Positions 7,393-13,535 of a DNA stretch of 13,535 nucleotides are shown one piece after another (position 1 is the first letter of the stretch; each line of letters starts with the position of its first letter). Origin of the DNA: CAWUKT01 sp963923035. GTDB lineage: Bacteria > Bacteroidota > Bacteroidia > J057 > JADKCL01. Under the pieces are notes generated by a model. It saw only the letters and a list, made by a program, of their open reading frames with translations, was not told where the DNA came from and made no database searches. A program made the translations under genes and the position numbers. The stretch spans positions 1 through 13,535 of the forward strand of contig CAWUKT010000128.1 of the NCBI GenBank assembly GCA_963923035.1, in the 5' to 3' direction.

Positions 7393-8343
7393 TCAGAACG
7401 GCCACCGCAACCAATCGGGCAGCCAGCCATTGGAGTCTTGTTCGGCCTGTTCTCCGGTCGCGCCATCGGTCGTGGTGCTGCCCGAACTGTTGTTTTCAAC
7501 ACAGGCAAGTCGCTCTTCCTCCTTGGCGATGGCGGCTTCGAGCATTTGGATCCGCAAACGGGTCCGCCGCGGCGCACCGGAAGGCAAATTGCCGCCTGCC
7601 AGGTAATCGTTCAGGGCCGTGACGAGGTTGCGCATTTTGGTGATGGAATCATCGTCGCTGAGCAGGATGGGGTTGATGCGGTCATAGGTGCCGCCCCAGC
7701 GGGAGTTGGGGGAATAGGCTCCCTGGAAGGTCATGTCCACCAGCAATTCATGGATGGCAGGATGGAGCGCATCGTATTGTTCTCCGGTGAGGACCAGGTC
7801 TTCGCTGACTGAACCAGCACCGCCGCCGTAGAAATCGGACGTGGCCCGGCCCCGGGCCCGGGCTTCGTACTGCGGGAGGATATTTTGGAAGATGGTGACC
7901 CGCTGGGCCTCGGTGATGGAGCCAAAGGCGGCGGTATTGTTCTGAACGAAGGTCCCGGCGGCCCCGCCGGTGACGCCCGCAGCATTCACGAGGATGGACA
8001 CCTGGTTCGCGGGCAAGCCCGCCGCCTCCATGTGGCCACGGATTTCGGCGGCCGACCGTTGGCCGAGGTCATAGCCGTAGCCGATGGTGACCCCGGACGC
8101 GGCATTGCCGGGCCAGTGCAGGTGCAGGGTCTCGTCGCCCGCCCCTTCGCCGTTGATCGTCAGCTCTCCGGGGGTAAATCCGTAGTCGTTGTCGGCCGGA
8201 CAAGGTTCCTGGCGCTGAACGGGTTCGGCGGTGGTGAGCTGAAAGGTAGGTGGAAACTGGCTTTGGCGGCCATTGGCCGACAATTGGGCGGTGGGAGTGG
8301 GAACGGCGGAGGCTTTGCCCCGGGCAAATGATGAAGCGGACAT
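7393..8343 (-). CDS. Pesticin/T4-lysozyme-like muramidase without signal peptide
   Basis: A 316-residue protein. Residues 60-95 carry the signature of T4-type lysozyme and the pesticin toxin domain: a Glu-Gly (Glu67) followed by SGVTIGYGYDLGQ. Glu67, Thr86 and Asp92 match the Glu/Thr/Asp catalytic set, so hydrolysis of peptidoglycan is predicted. The helical remainder (about 100-250) contains ITEAQRVTIF and LLVDMTFQGAYS, as expected of that fold. Residues 1-45 are a low-complexity Ser/Ala/Gln/Pro tail ending PVQRQ. Residues about 259-283 look coiled-coil, followed by a Ser/Thr/Gly linker and a Trp-rich end (GWLPDWLRWPF). There is no Sec signal, transmembrane segment or T9SS domain, so export would need another route, for example lysis or a contractile injection system (inference). 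No immunity gene is recognisable. Confidence 0.75.
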   Translation of the reverse strand: MSASSFARGKASAVPTPTAQLSANGRQSQFPPTFQLTTAEPVQRQEPCPADNDYGFTPGELTINGEGAGDETLHLHWPGNAASGVTIGYGYDLGQRSAAEIRGHMEAAGLPANQVSILVNAAGVTGGAAGTFVQNNTAAFGSITEAQRVTIFQNILPQYEARARGRATSDFYGGGAGSVSEDLVLTGEQYDALHPAIHELLVDMTFQGAYSPNSRWGGTYDRINPILLSDDDSITKMRNLVTALNDYLAGGNLPSGAPRRTRLRIQMLEAAIAKEEERLACVENNSSGSTTTDGATGEQAEQDSNGWLPDWLRWPF

Positions 8344-8345
8344 AG

Positions 8346-8468
8346 TTAGACAGATTTGAGGATGAATCGTTCCTCAAGATAACAAACTAAACCCTCCAGC
8401 GCAATATAGTTTTCCCCAATTCGCCTGTCTTCAGCATCCAAATGAGAAGCCCAGCAAGCATTACTCAC
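8346..8468 (-). CDS. Possible 40-residue small ORF before the muramidase
   Basis: Read from a GTG at 8468, this frame encodes 40 residues ending LEGLVCYLEERFILKSV. Its TAA lies 2 nt before the muramidase ATG, a spacing that would allow translational coupling. It fills most of the 159-bp gap after the Kazal gene and is more AT-rich than its neighbours. I recognise no family, and the frame could equally be untranslated leader. Confidence 0.2.
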   Translation of the reverse strand: MSNACWASHLDAEDRRIGENYIALEGLVCYLEERFILKSV

Positions 8469-8502
8469 CGGGCTGTTTGGATTCAAGTGGATTGAAGTGG
8501 CC

Positions 8503-8997
8503 TTAGTTGACCGTGAAGGTCTGGCCGAGCACTTCATTCGGGGTCGTCACCTGGCAGGTATAGGTCCCGGCGTCCAGGTCCGGCTCAATGAGGTATTCTA
8601 CACCGGCCTCGATGGAGCCCTTAAAAGGCGTATCGATGACATTGCCTTCGGCATCGAGGATTTGGATGAGGACCATCTGCTCATCGCCGGAACGGAAGAC
8701 GAGCTTTTGCTCCTGGGGCTCATCTACGGATGAGAAAGAGCCGCAAGCGCCTTCACCCCATGAGGTAATTCCGGCGATATAGGCAAAACAAGCGTTGGAA
8801 TAGGTCTGGCCATTGCAGCCACAGACCGGATCGTACACCATCAGGCAGTTACAGCTCGGACAGACCTGGGACTTGTCAAAACAGCCGGGAGGGCCTCCAC
8901 CGCCGATGACAATCGGACCATTGAATTGGGCGTGTCCGGCTACCGCCAACATCATAAATGCAAACACCGTGAGGGAAAATTGCGTGAACTTCTTCAT
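8503..8997 (-). CDS. Secreted Kazal-type serine protease inhibitor domain protein
   Basis: A 164-residue secreted protein. I chose the ATG at 8997 because it opens a clean signal peptide (MKKFTQFSLT... ending AVAGHA|Q). The upstream in-frame ATG at 9135 adds 46 residues of non-signal sequence. A Gly/Pro linker leads to a Kazal domain at about 46-86, with Cys46, 49, 51, 59, 61, 70 and 85 and the signature PVCGCNGQTYSNAC. Aligned with classical Kazal inhibitors (C-x-P1-x-Y-x-P-x-C-G), the predicted P1 residue is Met53, which would suit elastase-, chymotrypsin- or subtilisin-like proteases. Residues about 95-164 form a small beta-domain (IQILDAEGNVIDTPF, LDAGTYTCQV) that resembles a T9SS C-terminal domain but lacks the usual PNP motif. 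Its role could be defence against proteases or simple stabilisation. Confidence 0.8.
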   Translation of the reverse strand: MKKFTQFSLTVFAFMMLAVAGHAQFNGPIVIGGGGPPGCFDKSQVCPSCNCLMVYDPVCGCNGQTYSNACFAYIAGITSWGEGACGSFSSVDEPQEQKLVFRSGDEQMVLIQILDAEGNVIDTPFKGSIEAGVEYLIEPDLDAGTYTCQVTTPNEVLGQTFTVN

Positions 8998-9026
8998 GTA
9001 ATTGTGATTTGAGGGTAAATAATACT

Positions 9027-9057
9027 TTAAAATAGTAATCCTGCGCATTTCTGTCAA
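9027..9057 (-). promoter_or_regulatory. Candidate promoter of the Kazal-domain gene
   Basis: On the minus strand TTG (9057-9055) is followed, about 20 nt on, by TATTTTAA (9034-9027), near the Bacteroidota pattern TTG-N19-20-TAnnTTTG. The box ends 29 nt before the ATG at 8997. The last two bases of the -7 box depart from consensus. Confidence 0.35.
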
Positions 9058-9246
9058 ATACCAGGACCGCTTTCCCCTCGGATAAAATGTTTGGGAGCAA
9101 ATTGAATTGGACGGTAATTTTCGGAAGCATAACAATCGGAGGTCTCGATTTCTTCAAAAAACCAAAGACCTGTTTGCTACCTTACGTTTCCCTTCATTTC
9201 CCTTTCTATATCTCGCCCCACCCTATTTCTCTGTCCTGCTCCCCCC

Positions 9247-9254
9247 TATTTTTG
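9247..9254 (+). promoter_or_regulatory. -7 promoter box of the T9SS cargo gene
   Basis: TATTTTTG matches TAnnTTTG exactly and lies 64 nt before the ATG at 9319. No clear TTG lies at -33. The surrounding C/T-rich sequence makes a chance match possible. Confidence 0.5.
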
Positions 9255-9318
9255 TACCTGCAAACCTAGGTCTCCCGATTGTCTTGTTTCTAATTTTCAC
9301 TCTCAAACCCATTTATTC

Positions 9319-10557
9319 ATGAATCGACTTTTTATCACCCTCTCATCCCTGTTGGGGATGCTCTGTTTTTTCATTGGTTTTCAACTGAAAGCCCAATCCA
9401 ACGATCCTTGTGCCCTGGCCAACCAATACCAGGGGACCATCTGTGCCTACACTACGTACAATTGTGGGGAACGGGAAGATTTCGTCTTCACTGTCCCCGA
9501 TGACAACTATGCCTACGGGGTACTCGGGTGGACCGTGACCCAGCCCAATGGTTCCATCTTCAGCTCTTATCCCGACGACGCCTTCTTCCGTTATACCTTT
9601 CCGAATGTTCCGGGCGTATACGTGTTGACCGTAGAGGTCCGCAAAGATTCCGTGGGCACGGACCCGGTCACCGGGGCCGATGTCTTCACCCCCGTAGACA
9701 CGGTCTTCTTTAGTGAAACGGTCACGGTGGTCAGTGAGGCCCTCCCCGCCCCCGTCTTTACCCAGACCCCGGACCATGTCTGCGCCGGTACCCCCGCAAC
9801 CGTTCGGATCGGTAACGTGGCCAATGCCGTCAATTATACCTGGCAGGTCCCCAACGGATGGACCATCAACAATACGGGGAACAATACCTTGACCACGACC
9901 CAAACCACCATCACCATCAATGCGCCCTCTTCCGGTTCCGGGACCGCTGCCATCCAGGTGCGGGCCAATAACCTCCAGGACCTGTGCTACGATGCTTCCA
10001 GTTTCCGCACCTTCAATGTCACCTACGGCGGCCAGAGTCACAATATCATCGGCGCGACAACCGTCAACCCCAACGAAGGCCGGTACTATTATATCGAAGA
10101 TGAGGGCGTCTCATCGGTCACCTGGCAGGTACCCTTCGGATGGTCCCTCCAGGGCACCCAAAGTGGCCAGGGAACCCTCGGCGCCAATGTCTATACCGGA
10201 CGCTTCTCCGGCAAGATGCGGGCCACCTACGTTTCGTGTGGAGTCACCTTTGTCCGGGAATTGCAGGTAAACGTGACCAGCACGCCGATCATTATCGACC
10301 CCGGATTCACCAAGACCGATTTGAAGGAAGCTGTCACCCTCTACCCGAATCCGAGCCGGGGCAGCCTGACCCTTGAAGCTCCCGAGCCCGTCCAAAGGAT
10401 CTCCGTCCACAATGCATTGGCGCAGTTGGTTCGGGAAATTCAGCCCGGGGGCCAGTTAACGCAGCTGGACCTGTCGGACCTGGAGACAGGCATCTACCTG
10501 ATTGAGGTGGAAATGGGAGCCCGACGTATCCAAAAGAAGGTCTTGTTGCAGGACTGA
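9319..10557 (+). CDS. T9SS cargo protein with PKD/Ig-like modules
   Basis: A 412-residue secreted or cell-surface protein. Residues 1-25 are a signal peptide (MNRLFITLSSLLGMLCFFIG..., KA|Q). The middle consists of beta-sandwich modules of PKD/Ig type. One begins near residue 45 (DFVFTVPDDNYAYGVLGWTV). Two others are marked by a repeated WQVPxGW motif, in NYTWQVPNGWTI and SVTWQVPFGWSL. Residues 339-412 are a T9SS type A sorting domain with LYPNPSRGSLTLE, HNALAQLVREI and ETGIYLIEVE. No catalytic domain is visible, so an adhesive or structural role is inferred. It stands alone, with its own promoter-like box and a terminator hairpin. Confidence 0.85.
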   Translation: MNRLFITLSSLLGMLCFFIGFQLKAQSNDPCALANQYQGTICAYTTYNCGEREDFVFTVPDDNYAYGVLGWTVTQPNGSIFSSYPDDAFFRYTFPNVPGVYVLTVEVRKDSVGTDPVTGADVFTPVDTVFFSETVTVVSEALPAPVFTQTPDHVCAGTPATVRIGNVANAVNYTWQVPNGWTINNTGNNTLTTTQTTITINAPSSGSGTAAIQVRANNLQDLCYDASSFRTFNVTYGGQSHNIIGATTVNPNEGRYYYIEDEGVSSVTWQVPFGWSLQGTQSGQGTLGANVYTGRFSGKMRATYVSCGVTFVRELQVNVTSTPIIIDPGFTKTDLKEAVTLYPNPSRGSLTLEAPEPVQRISVHNALAQLVREIQPGGQLTQLDLSDLETGIYLIEVEMGARRIQKKVLLQD

Positions 10558-10588
10558 TTCTTCACTCACCTCCATTGGAAATGAATGG

Positions 10589-10627
10589 TCCCGCCGTCCT
10601 GAGATTTCAGGGCGGTGGGATTTTGTT
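10589..10627 (+). terminator. Rho-independent terminator of the T9SS cargo gene
   Basis: Arms 10589-10602 and 10607-10620 pair over 14 bp, including two G-U wobbles, around a 4-nt loop. They are followed by ttttgtttt. The hairpin begins 31 nt after the TGA. It also lies beyond the 3' end of the opposing GH106-like gene but has no T-run on that side. Confidence 0.8.
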
Positions 10628-10707
10628 TTGGCTGCGGTTGGGGAGAGGAGAAATGGGCGGGGCAATGAATTCCCCTTCGGTCAAGATAGGGCCATGTGAC
10701 GTCCCAA

Positions 10708-12720
10708 TCAGAAATTCATCCGCTGCTTCTCCCGGGGCCGGACGATCGGGTCTTTCGGCACAAAGGCGATGTCTTCAAAGCCAAGTTCGCCGTCGGGGGA
10801 AATCTTGAGGAGCAGGGATTGGTACGGGGGAAAAACAAAGTCCTGGGCAATGGTCTTGCCCTTGATGTGCAGGGAAAGGGCCAGGGTATCGGCTTGTTCC
10901 ATGATGGACTGGCCGCTGTAAACCGGGTAGACAAGGTCTTTGGCGGGCATTTGGGCGAGGAAAATGTACTGGGTGCCATCTTCCTTGACCCGGCTCCAGT
11001 ATTCGGGGATGCGCTCGCCCTGGATGAAGGGCGGATGGTCCACGACTTGCTGGAAATCGTCGGAGACATTGGGCAGCGCCTGCAACTCGGCGATCAAAAC
11101 AGCAAATTCATCCGACTTCACGTGGCCCGGTTGCTGGGGCGCCTTTTTCAAGCAGATCGGCAAGCCCATTTTCCCCAACTCCACCACCCGCTCCAAGGCC
11201 CGGAGGTCCATGTAATTCACGTCGATGTACAAACTGGAAAAGACCGCGTCGCCCACCGTGAGCTGGCCGTCCTTCCATTCCGCCGCCTCCAAATAATGCC
11301 GGTTGATCCACAACGGATGGTAGCCCTCCGTCTCGGGCGCCGGATCGATGTACCGCATTTCATATTCCCCCCATACCCATACGCGGCGGCGCTCCGGCGG
11401 GTAGGCCCCCTTCATCACACCATCTTCGTAGGGAATGTACACGGCCACATCGCTGTACGTCTTGCCCTCGAGCATATAGCCCGAGACCTTTTCCATATAG
11501 GCATTGAAAGCCGGCAATTCGGGTTCGAGGCTGCCGCCGGGACCGAAATAGGTGGTGGCAAAGAAGTCAATCGAATCGACGCCCTGGGGATTGTAGGGCA
11601 TGCCGTGGTAGAAATGCTGGTTGACGCCGTAGGCGAACATGGCATCGGCGACCATCTTGAGGTCGGCCGTCTGCTCCTGCCGCAGATAGGTCGCGGGGAA
11701 GCCGTACATGCACGTAAAGGTCTCGCTCGACACCATCGGCTTGGACGCCAGGGCCGCCGCCGAACTCACAATCAGGGAATAATTGGGATTGTTCAGCATG
11801 GATTCCGTCTCGGGAATGTCCACGAGGCCGTAGGTCGTCATGACATCCGTGGGCGAGGCCAGGCATTGGACCCGCGACCAGGCCCCGAGCTCCTGGCATT
11901 TCTTCACATAGGGCTTGTAGAAACCCTCGGTGACGTACTCGTCGAGGTGGAGCATATAGTCGTAGCGGACATCCGGAAAGGAGTCGAGGTTCTCTTCCAT
12001 GAAAGGAATGATGTCGTAGCCGAATTTCTCCTGGAACGTTTCGCCGAAACCGTCGGTCCAAATCTTGTTCGTGAAGTTCAATTTGATCTCCCAGGAATCG
12101 GTAAAGAAGGCCGACTTCGATCCTTCCAGGGCCGGGGCCAGTGCTTCGCCAACCGGCTGGGCGAATTTGTAGAAGGCATTGCTGTCGAGGTGGTTGATCA
12201 CCAATTGGGTGTCGGGCCAGGTCCAGGCGAAGGTGAGGAGCTGGCGGAAGCTGGTGTCGCCGTAGATTTTGGAGGTATGTTCGACGCCGATATTGCTGCC
12301 GGCGACGGGCCAGGCACTGCCGAAGGTGAAATCACAGGCCAGCCCGATGGAATCGGCGTAGGCCTTGGTATACGCGACGACATCCGACCATTCCGGGCTC
12401 AGCCACTTCTGAGCGGTGGTGTCCTTGGGGTAATGGCGGTTGTAATTGCGGGCGTACATGGACTGGTAGCGGTAGAGTGGGTACACCCACGCGATTTCCA
12501 CGCCCCCAAAATTGTTCTTCTTCGCCCAATCCAACTGGTACTTGACATCCGGCTTCTTGATCTCGGTCGCAAACCACCACCAACGGGTACAGGGCTTGGA
12601 ACTCGGATAAAAGGCGGTGGTGACTTGGGGCTCCGGCTCGGTCGGCGCTGGCTCCTCACAATTGAACAGGAAGAGGCTGAACAATAAAACGGGGAGGAAA
12701 AGGGTCCAGGTGGATTTCAT
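10708..12720 (-). CDS. GH106-like glycosidase (alpha-L-rhamnosidase family), lipoprotein
   Basis: A 670-residue predicted surface glycosidase. The N-terminal hydrophobic stretch ends LFLFNC, with Cys21 as the likely lipid-modified residue. The EEP that follows resembles the acidic lipoprotein export signal of Bacteroidota. Family-like segments in order are CTRWWWFATEI (44-54), FGGVEIAWVYPL, DFTFGSAWPVAGSNIG (130-145), FFTDSWEI (205-212), DIPETES (301-307), MVSSETFT (329-336) and FAYGVNQHFYHGMPY. Glu304 and Glu333 are candidate catalytic residues by position in conserved segments. Known GH106 enzymes are longer (about 1000 residues), so this is a compact form, possibly lacking C-terminal beta-domains. 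No SusC/SusD pair is adjacent. It is divergent from the pentapeptide gene, with 62 bp between starts. The exact substrate is unknown. Confidence 0.7.
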   Translation of the reverse strand: MKSTWTLFLPVLLFSLFLFNCEEPAPTEPEPQVTTAFYPSSKPCTRWWWFATEIKKPDVKYQLDWAKKNNFGGVEIAWVYPLYRYQSMYARNYNRHYPKDTTAQKWLSPEWSDVVAYTKAYADSIGLACDFTFGSAWPVAGSNIGVEHTSKIYGDTSFRQLLTFAWTWPDTQLVINHLDSNAFYKFAQPVGEALAPALEGSKSAFFTDSWEIKLNFTNKIWTDGFGETFQEKFGYDIIPFMEENLDSFPDVRYDYMLHLDEYVTEGFYKPYVKKCQELGAWSRVQCLASPTDVMTTYGLVDIPETESMLNNPNYSLIVSSAAALASKPMVSSETFTCMYGFPATYLRQEQTADLKMVADAMFAYGVNQHFYHGMPYNPQGVDSIDFFATTYFGPGGSLEPELPAFNAYMEKVSGYMLEGKTYSDVAVYIPYEDGVMKGAYPPERRRVWVWGEYEMRYIDPAPETEGYHPLWINRHYLEAAEWKDGQLTVGDAVFSSLYIDVNYMDLRALERVVELGKMGLPICLKKAPQQPGHVKSDEFAVLIAELQALPNVSDDFQQVVDHPPFIQGERIPEYWSRVKEDGTQYIFLAQMPAKDLVYPVYSGQSIMEQADTLALSLHIKGKTIAQDFVFPPYQSLLLKISPDGELGFEDIAFVPKDPIVRPREKQRMNF

Positions 12721-12782
12721 GGCCGGAAAATAAGGGGAAATGGGGGAATGAACAATTTTCCCAAAAAACCTAAATTAGCTCC

Positions 12783-13535
12783 ATGAAAAAAAGAAGATGG
12801 ATTTTCCTGGTGGGGTTGGTGAGCTGTGCGGTACTGGGATGGATGGTGGGCTATGTGCGGGTGCCATTGCTCGATGAAAAATACGCCTTCGCAGCCGGAT
12901 TTGTGGCGGGAATTGCATTTGTCTTCTTTCTCCTCTCGGCCCTCTATGCCTACAACAAGAACTCCCTCCTGGTCCGGCTCATTGGAAAACGCCCCGGTGC
13001 GGATGACGCCCGTTCGGCGACCCGCGCGTACGGCCTGATCTGGATTTTGGTCAGCGGATTTATCGTACTAGGCGGGGGAATCAGCAGTTACCTCATCTAC
13101 CAGCAAAATGAATTGTTTGAGGCGCGGAGTGAACAACAGGAAGCCCGCATTGCGGAGCAGTCGGAGTTGATTGCGTCGATCCGCAAGAGCAACCAGGCCT
13201 TTTTGATGGGGAGTGTATTGGATCAGGTGGAACGGGAGGTGCGGGGAAATGAAAATGGTCGCCTCAGCCAGGCGACGGTGGCCCGGGTGGTGGCGCTGGC
13301 GTTTTCGATGAAGCCGTATCGGTATTTCGATGGGGACAGTTTGTCGGACAAGGCCCTGAGCCCGGAGCGCGGCCAATTGCTATTGGCCCTGTCGCTCATG
13401 GACCTGGATTCCGCCGACTTCGCGGCGATCAAACAGGAGGCCACCTTCGCCGGGGCCGACCTCGGTGGCGCCAACCTGGCGCAAGCCGACCTGAGTGGCG
13501 CGGACCTCCGCGGCGCCCGGCTCCGCAGATCGGAA
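12783..13535 (+). CDS. Membrane-anchored pentapeptide-repeat protein, partial at 3' end
   Basis: The frame is open to the window end and gives 251 residues. Three hydrophobic segments are seen at about 6-25, 35-57 and 83-106. A charged, coiled-coil-like stretch follows (107-135, NELFEARSEQQEARIAEQ) and then a helical linker. From residue 220 come pentapeptide repeats of the A(D/N)LxG type: ATFAG, ADLGG, ANLAQ, ADLSG, ADLRG, ARLRR. Such repeats form a right-handed quadrilateral beta-helix used for protein binding. The partner is unknown. The ATG at 12783 lies 4 nt after TAAATTAG, which resembles a -7 box, so a nearly leaderless mRNA is possible. The last three codons coincide with an adapter-like sequence and may be artificial. 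Confidence 0.75.
   Translation, partial: MKKRRWIFLVGLVSCAVLGWMVGYVRVPLLDEKYAFAAGFVAGIAFVFFLLSALYAYNKNSLLVRLIGKRPGADDARSATRAYGLIWILVSGFIVLGGGISSYLIYQQNELFEARSEQQEARIAEQSELIASIRKSNQAFLMGSVLDQVEREVRGNENGRLSQATVARVVALAFSMKPYRYFDGDSLSDKALSPERGQLLLALSLMDLDSADFAAIKQEATFAGADLGGANLAQADLSGADLRGARLRRSE
13527..13535. other. Probable sequencing-adapter remnant at contig end
   Basis: The last nine bases, AGATCGGAA, equal the first nine of the common Illumina adapter (AGATCGGAAGAGC). They sit exactly at the edge. In the reading frame they would add R-S-E, and the Ser falls where the pentapeptide pattern expects Ala. A chance match at this exact place is unlikely but possible. Confidence 0.6.

Larger units (their letters stand above)
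8998..9318. other. Divergent intergenic region, 321 bp
   Basis: This stretch separates the Kazal gene (minus) from the T9SS cargo gene (plus). It carries a promoter-like element near each gene, listed separately. The part from about 9180 to 9300 is strongly pyrimidine-rich on the + strand. No RNA gene, repeat or credible small ORF was seen. Confidence 0.6.

Noticed and set aside
8998..9135. 46-residue N-terminal extension of the Kazal protein
   Set aside because: It would bury the signal peptide inside the protein and it covers the candidate promoter.
10696..12687. 663-codon + strand frame opposite the GH106-like gene
   Set aside because: It is an antisense shadow of a GC-biased gene: no domain, no start signal, and the minus-strand protein has clear family motifs.

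Overview
The window suggests a member of the Bacteroidota, probably near the Saprospirales. Three reading frames end in a type IX secretion (T9SS) type A sorting domain: two intact genes and one fragment cut off by a stop codon. Several promoters fit the Bacteroidota -7 box TAnnTTTG, Shine-Dalgarno signals are weak, and secreted proteins are cut before Gln (A|Q type). No rRNA, tRNA, CRISPR array or transposase was seen. Placement below phylum is inference.

Layout. Positions 1-210 hold two copies of a 105-bp tandem unit made of consecutive hairpins. Next, on +, is a solitary molybdopterin oxidoreductase (387-2648) closed by a strong GC hairpin. Four genes then lie on the minus strand. In transcription order they are a small secreted Kazal-domain protein (8997-8503), a pesticin/T4-lysozyme-like muramidase without a signal peptide (8343-7393), and two tandem paralogues encoding large secreted right-handed beta-helix (pectate-lyase-fold) proteins (7265-5103 and 4874-2724). 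The second paralogue has an in-frame TAG where the first has Trp569, which cuts off its T9SS sorting domain. A + strand T9SS cargo protein with PKD/Ig-like modules follows (9319-10557), then a minus-strand GH106-like lipoprotein glycosidase (12720-10708). Last is a + strand membrane-anchored pentapeptide-repeat protein that runs off the end (12783-13535).

Functional reading. Most of the window encodes envelope and secreted proteins: beta-helix proteins that may act on polysaccharide, a rhamnosidase-like lipoprotein, a protease-inhibitor module and a peptidoglycan hydrolase. This suits a polymer-degrading or predatory surface lifestyle. No SusC/SusD pair is present, so this is not a canonical polysaccharide utilisation locus. 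Genes appear to be mostly single transcription units, because hairpins or promoter-like boxes separate them.

Both ends look like contig ends. The left end lies inside the tandem repeat. The last nine bases equal the start of the common Illumina adapter, so the final codons should not be trusted.
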